DNA of 64,000 nt, taken from Croceicoccus mobilis. GTDB lineage: Bacteria > Pseudomonadota > Alphaproteobacteria > Sphingomonadales > Sphingomonadaceae. Below the pieces are notes generated by a model. The model saw nothing but the letters and a program-made list of their open reading frames with translations. It was not told the DNA's origin and made no database searches. The stretch is taken from NCBI RefSeq assembly GCF_001661965.1, contig NZ_LYWZ01000021.1, forward strand, positions 98,097-162,096. The letters are read 5' to 3'. The position numbers were made by a program, and so were the translations under genes. This document shows positions 26,237 to 34,113 of this stretch, one piece after another. The stretch's first letter is position 1, and the number at the start of each line of letters is the position of its first letter.

Positions 26237-26365
26237 GTCGTCTCCCATCGTGATCTTGTCGCGCCGAGACGGGGCCCACTCCCCGCTCTCCTGCGTGGTC
26301 TCTCCTCCACGCAGCGCGTTCGCTTGCGCGGAAAACTAGCCCGATTCGCAGTGGCCGGTCTGTGC

Positions 26366-26375
26366 GACGAAAGTC
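26366..26375. promoter_or_regulatory. Shared motif GACGAAAGTC in the acs / porin divergent promoter
   Basis: Identical to the ten bases at 17805. Here it is also flanked by a wider inverted repeat (GGTCT before, AGACC after). It sits 130 bp before acs and 106 bp before the porin gene, a good place to activate both. Confidence 0.45.
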
Positions 26376-26480
26376 TTATAGACCATCCGCTAGCTGGGAA
26401 GTGACCTCTCGCGCTGCAAGTTTTGCCCCATCGGACCCGCCGTGACGGGCCGTAAAAACACGATAAAATGGGGAGTGGGA

Positions 26481-27866
26481 ATGATGTCACGATCAGGAAC
26501 CGGGAGGAAGACCGGCGCGCTGGTGGCCGCGCTGTTGGCGGCGAGCGCGCTTGTGCCCGCGTCGGCGTCCGCGCAGGACAATGCCAGCATCGAGGACCGC
26601 CTCGACAGGCTGGAGGCCATGATGGAGCGGCTCGAGGCCCGCCTCGATGCGGCGCAGTCAACCAGCGCCGAAGACGCCGCGATGGCGCAGGAAATGCGCG
26701 CCGCCGTGGCCGAGACGCGCGCGGTGGCCGAGCAGCAAGGCCAGATCGAAACCCGCGTTGCCGCGATGGAGGAAAAGGACACGCAAGGCTTCCGCATCGG
26801 CGGCACGCAGTTCAGCCTTGGCGGATACGTCAAGATGGACGCCATCAGCCAGCGCACCAGCGGCGGGCAGGTGCCGGGCGACAGCATCAATCGCGACTTC
26901 CTGATCCCCAGCCTGATCCCCGTTGGCGGATCGGCATCGGGATGGGACACCCATTTCCACGCCCGCCAGACGCGCATGATCCTGAAAACCGCGACGCCGG
27001 TCGGCGACAAGACGCTGGGCAGCCATATCGAGATGGACTTTCTCGTCACATCGGGCGGCGACCAGCGCGTGTCGAACAGCTATGTCCCGCGCATGCGGCA
27101 AGCCTTCCTGACCTATGGCGGCTGGACGTTCGGCCAGGCGTGGTCGACATTCCAGAATGTGGGCGCGCTGCCTGAGAGCGTCGATTTCGTGGGCGTGATG
27201 CCGGGCACCGTGTTCAACCGCCAGGCCATGATCCGCTACAAGACGAAGAGCGGCATCTCGATCGCGGTGGAGCAGCCCGAAACGACCATCACCAATTCGG
27301 TCGGCGGACGCATCCTGCCTTCCGACGACCAGATGCCCGACGTCATCGTGCGCTATGATGGCCCGGTCACGGTCGCTGCCATCGCGCGCCAGCTCAATGC
27401 CTCTGATAATGTGCTCGCCAGCGGGTCCGACAGCGCATGGGGCTATGGCGTTTCCGTTTCGGGCAAGATCCCGATCGGCGAAAAGGACGACTTCCGCTTC
27501 ATGGGGACGGTCGGCGACGGGCTTGGCCGCTATATCGGCGCCAATATCGTCAATGACGCGGCGATCGACGCCAATGGCAATCTCGACCCGATCTTCACCT
27601 ATTCGGGCTATGCCGCGTTCCGCCATGTCTGGACCGACAAGATGCGCTCCACCATCGCGGGCAGCTATTTCAAGGCTGACAACCCGGTCAGCCTGACGAG
27701 CGGCAGCCCCACCGACAATGTGTGGAATGCCATGGCCAACATCATCTACTCACCCGTTCCGAAACTTGATCTCGGCATCGAATACATGTATGCCGAACGC
27801 GAAAACGAAGCGGGCGCGAGCGGCAATCTGCAAAAGGTGCAGGCCACCGCGAAATACGCTTTTTGA
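26481..27866 (+). CDS. DcaP-like outer-membrane porin
   Basis: A 461-residue protein with a signal peptide (GALVAALLAASALVPASASA), then a heptad-like helical segment (EDRLDRLEAMMERLEARLD and on to about residue 105) and a beta-rich barrel that ends in Phe (KVQATAKYAF). The coiled-coil plus barrel layout and the QFSLGGYVKMDAISQRTSGG opening match the DcaP family of trimeric porins for dicarboxylates and other small anions. The start is the ATG at 26481, behind GGGGAGTGGGA. It is divergent from acs and 65 bp ahead of the propionyl-CoA-synthetase-like gene, so it probably lets short-chain acids through the outer membrane. Confidence 0.85.
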   Translation: MMSRSGTGRKTGALVAALLAASALVPASASAQDNASIEDRLDRLEAMMERLEARLDAAQSTSAEDAAMAQEMRAAVAETRAVAEQQGQIETRVAAMEEKDTQGFRIGGTQFSLGGYVKMDAISQRTSGGQVPGDSINRDFLIPSLIPVGGSASGWDTHFHARQTRMILKTATPVGDKTLGSHIEMDFLVTSGGDQRVSNSYVPRMRQAFLTYGGWTFGQAWSTFQNVGALPESVDFVGVMPGTVFNRQAMIRYKTKSGISIAVEQPETTITNSVGGRILPSDDQMPDVIVRYDGPVTVAAIARQLNASDNVLASGSDSAWGYGVSVSGKIPIGEKDDFRFMGTVGDGLGRYIGANIVNDAAIDANGNLDPIFTYSGYAAFRHVWTDKMRSTIAGSYFKADNPVSLTSGSPTDNVWNAMANIIYSPVPKLDLGIEYMYAERENEAGASGNLQKVQATAKYAF

Positions 27867-27931
27867 CGATGACGAGGACCGGGCGGGCTGGCGCGGCCCC
27901 GCCCGGTCTTCCCAATGGGGAGACCGAAGTG

Positions 27932-29806
27932 ATGAGTTACGCCAAGGCGCTGGAGCAGGCGACGGCCAATCCCGAACAGTTCTGGATGGATGCGGCACGC
28001 GCGCTCGACTGGGCGCGCTTTCCTGCAATTGCGCATGACGAAGATGACGACCACTGGTTTCCCGATGGTGAGCTGAATGTTTGCGAAAATGCGGTCGACC
28101 GCCATGTCGCGGCGGGCCGCGGCGATCAGCCCGCGCTAATCTATGAAAGCCCGATCACCGGGCGCGACGCGACCTATAGCTTCACCGAATTGCAGGAGCG
28201 CGTGGCGCGCACCGCCGGCATGCTGGTGAATGCGGGCGTCAAGAAGGGCGACCGCGTCGTCATCTACATGCCGATGATCCCCGAAGCCGTGTTCGGCATG
28301 CTGGCCTGCGCGCGGATCGGCGCCGTGCATTCGGTGGTGTTCGGCGGCTTCGCTGCGCCCGAACTCGCCAAGCGGATCGACGATTGCCAGCCGGTCGCCG
28401 TGCTGTCAGCCAGCTGCGGCCTCGAACCCAATCGCACCATCGCCTACAAGCCGCTTCTGGATGCCGCGATCGAACGCTGCACCAACAAGCCCGAAACGAC
28501 CATCATTCTCCAGCGCGAGGAACTGCGCGCCGATCTGATCCCCAATCGCGACATCGACTGGAACGCGGCCTATGACGCCGCAAAGCCGGTCGATCCGGTG
28601 CCGGTCAAATCGACCGACCCGCTTTACATCCTCTACACCTCCGGCACGACCGGCACGCCAAAAGGCGTGGTGCGCGACAATGGCGGCTATGCCACTGCGC
28701 TCGCCTGGTCGATGGAGCATATCTATGGCGTCGAGGCGGGCGATGTTTACTGGGCCGCGTCCGACATCGGCTGGGTCGTGGGGCACAGCTATATCGTTTA
28801 TGGCCCGCTATTGGCAGGCTGCGCGACGATCCTGTTCGAAGGCAAGCCCATCGGCACGCCCGATGCAGGCATATTCTGGAACCTCGTCGACAAGCATAAG
28901 GTGAAGGTCCTCTTCACCGCGCCCACCGCGATCCGCGCCATTCGCCGCGCCGATCCCGATGGCGAATTCATCCGGAAAGCGAGCCTGAAATCGCTGAAGG
29001 CCCTGTTCCTTGCCGGCGAACGCGCCGATCCCGACACGCTGCTGTGGATCGCCGACATGCTGGGCAAGCCGGTGATCGACCACTGGTGGCAGACCGAGAT
29101 CGGCTGGCCCGCCATCGCCACCTGCTTTGGCCGGGGAGAGACCGAGATCCGCGTCGGCAGCGCGGGCCGCGCGGTGCCCGGCTTCCGTTTCAAGGTTCAG
29201 GATGACGCGCATCAGGAAGTAGAGCCCGGCAAGGTCGGCAATCTGCTGATCGAACAGCCGCTGCCGCCCGGCGCATTTCGCGCGCTGTGGAACAATCCCG
29301 AACGGTTCAAGGCAGGCTTTGCCGATTTCCCCGGTCACTACACCAGCGGCGATGCGGGCATGATCGACGAAGACGGCTTCATCCACATCATGGGCCGCAC
29401 CGACGACATCATCAATGTCGCGGGCCATCGCCTGTCGACCGGGCAGATGGAGGAGGTCGTCTCCAACCACCCCGCCGTCGTCGAATGCGCCGTCGTGGGC
29501 GCAGCCGATGCGCTGAAGGGCGAGACGCCGGTCGGCTTTGTCGTGGCGCGAGCAGGCACCGGCGACCATGACCAGATCCGAAAGGACCTCATCACCTCGA
29601 TCCGCGGGGACATAGGGCCCATCGCCTGTCTCAGCACGGTCCATTTCGTCGACGGCCTGCCCAAGACGCGGTCCGGCAAGATCCTGAGGAACCTGCTGCG
29701 CGCGATTGAGAATGGGGACGAGATCATCGTGCCGCAGACGATCGAGGATGCGAGCGTGATCGACACGCTGATCGCCCATGTGGCGGAGGAAAAGGCGAAG
29801 GCATGA
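27932..29806 (+). CDS. prpE: Propionyl-CoA synthetase-like acyl-CoA synthetase (AMP-forming)
   Basis: A 624-residue ANL-superfamily ligase related to, but distinct from, the acs of this window. The AMP-binding motif is YTSGTTGTPKGVVRDNGGY, followed by DHWWQTEIGWP, HYTSGDAGMIDEDGFIHIMG and [12 protein letters not shown]. The TSGTTG and EIGWP signatures and the shorter N-terminus are typical of PrpE-type propionyl-CoA (or acrylyl-/acetyl-CoA) synthetases. The start is the ATG at 27932 behind GGGGAGA; an in-frame ATG at 27863 overlaps the porin end and has no ribosome site. It is probably co-transcribed with the porin gene. Whether it prefers propionate or acetate cannot be read from sequence. 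Confidence 0.85.
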   Translation: MSYAKALEQATANPEQFWMDAARALDWARFPAIAHDEDDDHWFPDGELNVCENAVDRHVAAGRGDQPALIYESPITGRDATYSFTELQERVARTAGMLVNAGVKKGDRVVIYMPMIPEAVFGMLACARIGAVHSVVFGGFAAPELAKRIDDCQPVAVLSASCGLEPNRTIAYKPLLDAAIERCTNKPETTIILQREELRADLIPNRDIDWNAAYDAAKPVDPVPVKSTDPLYILYTSGTTGTPKGVVRDNGGYATALAWSMEHIYGVEAGDVYWAASDIGWVVGHSYIVYGPLLAGCATILFEGKPIGTPDAGIFWNLVDKHKVKVLFTAPTAIRAIRRADPDGEFIRKASLKSLKALFLAGERADPDTLLWIADMLGKPVIDHWWQTEIGWPAIATCFGRGETEIRVGSAGRAVPGFRFKVQDDAHQEVEPGKVGNLLIEQPLPPGAFRALWNNPERFKAGFADFPGHYTSGDAGMIDEDGFIHIMGRTDDIINVAGHRLSTGQMEEVVSNHPAVVECAVVGAADALKGETPVGFVVARAGTGDHDQIRKDLITSIRGDIGPIACLSTVHFVDGLPKTRSGKILRNLLRAIENGDEIIVPQTIEDASVIDTLIAHVAEEKAKA

Positions 29807-29907
29807 ACAGCGGATAAGGCCGGGATGGCGGCGCGGTCAGTACCCCTCGCCCCATCCGCCAACGCATTCATGCCAGCGATCTTACCGCCTTGACGGCAGT
29901 GCCCCGC

Positions 29908-30483
29908 TCAAGACCCGCGCAATTTCGCTTCCTGCAGCATCAGCGTCTCGGCCTGCGTCGCTTTCGATGTGTTGATGACGTGGTCGATGCCATCGACGGT
30001 GACCGCGATGGTCCCCTGCTCGGTCACTTCGATGAAGCCCTTCGATTTCAGGTACCAGATGTGGAAATCGAAGATGTCCTGCGAACAGCCCAACATTTCC
30101 TGAATGAACCAGCCGATCATGCCGGGATCCGAACCGTTCTCCCGCCGCCGCTTGTAAAGCGTGAGCAGAATCTTCGCATGCACCTCGCCATCGCTGATGG
30201 CGGTTTCCTCATCGACGATGCCAGAGGTGTCGGGCGCGGCGGCAACGCGCGGTTCACCGGCCTGATAGCGGCGGTCGTATTCCGATCGCCTCTGCGGGTC
30301 GCGCAACACGCGATAGGCCTCGATTACCTCGCTGAACTTGCGGGGGTCGGATGTCTCCCGATTGTCGGGATGATACATCTTGGCGAAGTGGTGATAGGCA
30401 AGTTCGAGGACGCGGGCATCGCACCTCGGATTTACTTTCAACACCTCGTAATAATCGGTTATTTTCTGCTCATATCCCATCAT
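29908..30483 (-). CDS. J-domain (DnaJ-like) protein with a C-terminal winged-helix-like region
   Basis: A 191-residue protein. Residues about 8-72 are a J domain with the HPD motif (FAKMYHPDNRETS) and YRVLRDPQRRSEYDRRY at its end, so it should stimulate an Hsp70 ATPase. There is no Gly/Phe region, zinc finger or standard client domain. Instead the C-terminal about 95 residues (DGEVHAKILLTLYKRRREN, then GWFIQEMLGCSQDIFDFHIW, then YLKSKGFIEVTEQGTIAVTV) look like a winged helix, with a wing-like strand pair at the end. Target and role are unknown. The 167-bp gap upstream is AT-rich and likely holds its promoter. It is convergent with the prpE-like gene. Confidence 0.8.
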   Translation of the reverse strand: MMGYEQKITDYYEVLKVNPRCDARVLELAYHHFAKMYHPDNRETSDPRKFSEVIEAYRVLRDPQRRSEYDRRYQAGEPRVAAAPDTSGIVDEETAISDGEVHAKILLTLYKRRRENGSDPGMIGWFIQEMLGCSQDIFDFHIWYLKSKGFIEVTEQGTIAVTVDGIDHVINTSKATQAETLMLQEAKLRGS

Positions 30484-30650
30484 ATGGACTCGCTTCGGAG
30501 TTTCAAAAACTCAGCCATGGATCGGGTTTATATTTAATATTGCAAAAGTTTATTAATTCAGAGCTAACGCTTAATTAAAACACTTCGCCCTGCGCTTAGC
30601 AATGCGCAGGTCCGAGTTATCACGGCATCGGGCAATGCGGCCCGAAAGCC

Positions 30651-32060
30651 TCACTCATCGGCAAAGGCGAAGGGCACGCCCGACTGGCGATAATGGTCGA
30701 ACCGCAATTCGCGGCCCATCGGCGGGGCGGAGCGGGCGATGCATTGCGGGCGATGGCAGAAGCGGCAGGCGATGCCGATCGGCGTAACCTCGTCTTCCTT
30801 GAGCGCGTCGCCATAGACCAGCTCGCCCTTGCGGGCATCGGCGCAGCACAGTGCGACTGCGCGGGTAATGCGCTGGGCGTGAAAGCTGCCCCCCCCTGAT
30901 ATGACCGTGCGCGCAACCGACATATAGCGTTCGCCATCGGGCAGTTCGATCCGCTGGACGAGCACTTCGCCTTCGCGGTCGAAAGCCTTGTGCACGTTCC
31001 ATAGCGGACAGGCCCCGCCATGCCGTGCAAAGGGAAAGCCCGCACCGTCGAGACGCTTTGACACGTTCCCCGCGCGGTCGACGCGGATGAAGAAGAACGG
31101 CACGCCTTCCGCCCCCGGCCTCTGCAGCGTGGTCAGGCGGTGCGCGACCTGTTCATAGCTGACCTGAAACTCATAGGTCAGCGCGTCCATGTCGTATCGC
31201 AGCCTTTTTGCCGCATCGAGGAAAGGGCGATAAGGCATCAGCAGCGCCGCGGCCCAATAGCTTTCCAGCGCGCGGCGCGCGAGCACCTTGCCATTGTCGC
31301 TTTCGAACCGGCCCTCCCCGATCGCCGCCTCGATCTCCTCGCCCCGTTCCAGCACGGCCAGTTGCAGGGCGAGCTGGAAACGCCGCGCCTTATGGTCGAG
31401 CTGGCGGGAGAACATCACGCGGCGACGGTGGTAATCGTACCAGCGCATCGCCCCGCGCAGCACCTCTGGCGGAGCGAAAGTCACCTCCAGACGATGCTTC
31501 TCCTTTATTCGGGCGATCATCGAGGAGATCGTCGGCAGGTCTTGCGCCGCCAGCGACGCGCTATCGTCCAGCGTGGGAAAACAATTCCGGCGCGCGGCGA
31601 GGAAGTTTCGCGCCTCGGCCACCGGGTCGATCACGCTCGCCGCCGCCGCGCCGCCGCCGCCGCGCTCTGTTTCGCGCCGTGCCGCCAATGCCAGCTGCTC
31701 CTCGCCGTAAGCCGTGTGCAGGCGCATCAAGGCTTCGGCAAAGCCGGGATAGCTGGTGGCGATATCGGCCACGTCCAGCGAAGGCAGGTCGATGTCGGCA
31801 AAGATCGGATCGCGCAGCACCGCCTGCAGCCGGGTCGTCACCTCTTCGCTGTCGCCAGCCGCCAGATCGGAAATGTCTATGCGATAGGTGGTCGCGATCT
31901 TCAGCAGCAAATCGGCGGTCACGGGGCGCTGGTTGCGCTCCATCAGCGCGATATAGCTGGGCGACACGTCGAGATCCTCGGCCATGTTGGCCTGCGTCAG
32001 CCCCAGCTCGCGCCGCATGCGCTTGAGCCTTGGCCCCAGGTAGATCGCCTTGCGCGCCAT
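30651..32060 (-). CDS. XRE-family regulator of the RamB / short-chain fatty acyl regulator type
   Basis: A 469-residue DNA-binding protein. An XRE-type helix-turn-helix opens it (LGPRLKRMRRELGLTQANMA, DLDVSPSYIALMERNQRPV). An ImmA/IrrE-like domain follows (RVMFSRQLDHKARRFQLALQ), in which the HExxH metal motif is absent, as is normal for RamB relatives. The C-terminal ScfR-type domain has conserved cysteines (GGACPLWNVHKAF, IACRFCHRPQCIARSAPP). RamB-type proteins sense acyl-CoA status and control isocitrate lyase and other acetate or propionate genes. It is divergent from aceA with a 167-bp gap that contains TGTAA-type repeats. Whether it activates or represses aceA is not visible. Confidence 0.88.
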   Translation of the reverse strand: MARKAIYLGPRLKRMRRELGLTQANMAEDLDVSPSYIALMERNQRPVTADLLLKIATTYRIDISDLAAGDSEEVTTRLQAVLRDPIFADIDLPSLDVADIATSYPGFAEALMRLHTAYGEEQLALAARRETERGGGGAAAASVIDPVAEARNFLAARRNCFPTLDDSASLAAQDLPTISSMIARIKEKHRLEVTFAPPEVLRGAMRWYDYHRRRVMFSRQLDHKARRFQLALQLAVLERGEEIEAAIGEGRFESDNGKVLARRALESYWAAALLMPYRPFLDAAKRLRYDMDALTYEFQVSYEQVAHRLTTLQRPGAEGVPFFFIRVDRAGNVSKRLDGAGFPFARHGGACPLWNVHKAFDREGEVLVQRIELPDGERYMSVARTVISGGGSFHAQRITRAVALCCADARKGELVYGDALKEDEVTPIGIACRFCHRPQCIARSAPPMGRELRFDHYRQSGVPFAFADE

Positions 32061-32076
32061 GCCTTCACAATCCCGC

Positions 32077-32092
32077 TGTAAACGTCCTTACA
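32077..32092. promoter_or_regulatory. Inverted repeat TGTAA-N6-TTACA in the ramB/aceA gap
   Basis: Perfect 5-bp arms 17 bp upstream of the regulator's own ATG. A likely operator for autoregulation. It shares the TGTAAA word with the site at 32109. Confidence 0.4.
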
Positions 32093-32108
32093 ACTATACA
32101 AGCATGTT

Positions 32109-32124
32109 TTGTAAAGTTTGACAA
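32109..32124 (+). promoter_or_regulatory. TTGTAAAGTTTGACAA box with TTGACA -35 before aceA
   Basis: A palindromic TTGTnnnnnnnnACAA-type box about 104 bp before the aceA start. It overlaps a perfect TTGACA (32118-32123), a candidate -35 element; the matching -10 is weak. RamB in actinobacteria binds AAAnTTTGCAAA-like boxes, so this is a reasonable binding-site candidate. Confidence 0.4.
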
Positions 32125-32227
32125 CAATACACCGCGCGCAATTCCGCGACTCGGATTTTGGTGCGAAACGATTGGTGTGCCCAGCCAGACGGGCGAATCG
32201 TTTCAAACACACCGAAGGTTACCAGCC

Positions 32228-33823
32228 ATGACTTACGCCGCAGAAATCCAGCGCCAGAAAGGCAACATCGCCGAGCTTGGCCAGAAGTGGGCTGCCATCG
32301 ATCCCGAGATGGCTGCACGCATGACTGTCCAGAACCGCTTCCAGACCGGTCTCGACATCGCCCGTTACACCGCCAGCATCATGCGCGCCGACATGGAAGC
32401 GTATGACGCCGATCCCGCCAATTACACCCAGTCGCTGGGTTGCTGGCACGGGTTCATCGGTCAGCAGAAGATGATCTCGATCAAGAAGCACTTCGGCACG
32501 ACCAAGCGCAAGTACCTCTACCTTTCCGGGTGGATGGTCGCCGCGCTGCGCAGCGAATTCGGGCCCCTGCCCGACCAGTCGATGCACGAGAAGACCTCCG
32601 TGCCCGCGCTGATCGAGGAGCTCTACACCTTCCTGCGCCAGGCCGATGCGCGTGAGCTGGGCATGATGTTCCGCGAACTCGATACCGCCAAGGAAACGGG
32701 CGATGCGGTCAATACCCACCGCCTGCTGCGTGAGATCGATGAATACCAGACGCATGTCGTTCCGATCATCGCCGACATCGATGCAGGCTTCGGCAATGCC
32801 GAGGCGACCTATCTGCTCGCCAAGAAGATGATCGAGGCCGGCGCCTGCGCGCTGCAGATCGAGAACCAGGTGTCCGACGAAAAGCAGTGCGGCCACCAGG
32901 ACGGCAAGGTCACGGTTCCGCACGAGGACTTCCTCCAGAAGATCCGCGCGATCCGTTACGCCTTCCTCGAACTGGGCGTGCCCGAAGGCATCATCGTTGC
33001 CCGCACCGACTCGCTTGGTGCTGGCCTGACGAAGCAGATCGCTTTCTCGAAGGAGCCGGGCGACCTTGGTGACCAGTACAACGCGTTCCTCGATTGCGAC
33101 GAAGTCGCGCCGGAGAACATCACCAACGGTCAGGTCTTCATCAGCCGCGACGGCAAGCTGCTTGCGCCCAAGCGTCTTCCGTCGAACCTCTACCAGTTCC
33201 GTTCGGGGACGGGTGAGGACCGCTGCGTGCTCGACTGCATCACTGCGCTTGAAAACGGTGCGGACCTGCTGTGGATCGAGACCGAGAAGCCCCATATCGC
33301 CCAGATCGGAGGGATGGTGAGCCGTATTCGCGAGGTTATTCCGAATGCGAAGCTGGTCTATAACAATTCGCCCAGCTTCAACTGGACGCTGAATTTCCGC
33401 CAGCAGGTGTTCGACGCCTGGGAAGCGGAAGGCAAGGATGTCTCGGCCTTTGATCGGGCCAAGCTGATGAGTGTCGATTACGATGGCACGGAGCTGGCTG
33501 CCGAAGCCGACGAGCGTATCCGCACTTTCCAGCGGGACGCGGCGGCACAGGCAGGCATCTTCCACCACCTGATCACCCTGCCGACCTATCACACGGCAGC
33601 GCTCAGCACCGACAATCTCGCCAAGGAATATTTCGGCGAGGCAGGGATGCTTGGCTACGTCGCCGGGGTCCAGCGCAAGGAAATCCGCCAGGGTATCGCT
33701 TGCGTGAAGCACCAGAACATGGCCGGCTCCGACATCGGGGACGACCACAAGGAAGCCTTTGCCGGCGAAGCAGCCCTGAAGGCTGGCGGCAAGGACAATA
33801 CGATGAACCAGTTCGCGGCGTAA
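32228..33823 (+). CDS. aceA: Isocitrate lyase
   Basis: A 531-residue glyoxylate-cycle enzyme splitting isocitrate to glyoxylate and succinate. The catalytic-loop cysteine is in SDEKQCGHQDGK; IADIDAGFGNAEATYLLAKK carries the metal-binding Asp; VYNNSPSFNWTLNF is the substrate-binding segment. It is the longer (about 530-residue) isocitrate lyase type, with KQCGH in place of the KKCGH common in short forms. The start is the ATG at 32228; an open upstream extension to 32030 has no homology. It is divergent from the RamB-like regulator and followed by a 50-residue gene and malate synthase, so the whole glyoxylate shunt is one plus-strand unit. Confidence 0.96.
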   Translation: MTYAAEIQRQKGNIAELGQKWAAIDPEMAARMTVQNRFQTGLDIARYTASIMRADMEAYDADPANYTQSLGCWHGFIGQQKMISIKKHFGTTKRKYLYLSGWMVAALRSEFGPLPDQSMHEKTSVPALIEELYTFLRQADARELGMMFRELDTAKETGDAVNTHRLLREIDEYQTHVVPIIADIDAGFGNAEATYLLAKKMIEAGACALQIENQVSDEKQCGHQDGKVTVPHEDFLQKIRAIRYAFLELGVPEGIIVARTDSLGAGLTKQIAFSKEPGDLGDQYNAFLDCDEVAPENITNGQVFISRDGKLLAPKRLPSNLYQFRSGTGEDRCVLDCITALENGADLLWIETEKPHIAQIGGMVSRIREVIPNAKLVYNNSPSFNWTLNFRQQVFDAWEAEGKDVSAFDRAKLMSVDYDGTELAAEADERIRTFQRDAAAQAGIFHHLITLPTYHTAALSTDNLAKEYFGEAGMLGYVAGVQRKEIRQGIACVKHQNMAGSDIGDDHKEAFAGEAALKAGGKDNTMNQFAA

Positions 33824-33857
33824 AAACCGCGCGAAGAGAAAAGGAAGGAGACTACCA

Positions 33858-34010
33858 ATGCCCGAACCCGCACTTGCTCGTCCGGTCTTCTCGACCGAAG
33901 ATTCGCGCCTGATCCGCCGCGCCGTGGTGGAGTTCATCAAGAACAACCAGGACGATATCGACACGCCCAAGTTCGTGAACCTGCACCACCGCCTCGGCCG
34001 TCTGCGCTAA
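33858..34010 (+). CDS. 50-residue conserved-looking protein of unknown function between aceA and malate synthase
   Basis: A short gene reading [18 protein letters not shown] at its start and HHRLGRLR at its end. It has a textbook AAGGAAGGAG ribosome site seven bases before the ATG, lies 34 bp after aceA and is followed by a perfect hairpin. The product is highly charged (8 basic and 7 acidic residues), predicted helical and cytoplasmic, with no membrane segment or signal. Its composition and codon use match the neighbours. Its position inside the glyoxylate unit suggests a small partner or regulator of isocitrate lyase or malate synthase, but I recognise no family. Confidence 0.7.
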   Translation: MPEPALARPVFSTEDSRLIRRAVVEFIKNNQDDIDTPKFVNLHHRLGRLR

Positions 34011-34043
34011 GGCAACAGCCACACGATCATTACCGACAATACC

Positions 34044-34070
34044 GCCCCGGAGCCCGATAGGCTCCGGGGC
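34044..34070 (+). terminator. Perfect 11-bp hairpin between aceA unit and malate synthase
   Basis: GCCCCGGAGCC and GGCTCCGGGGC pair perfectly around CGATA. No U-run follows, so it may be a processing or partial-termination site that lowers malate synthase expression relative to isocitrate lyase. Confidence 0.6.
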
Positions 34071-34113
34071 ATTACCCCCGCGAAGGGGGCATCAAATTCA
34101 AGAAGGACACCCC

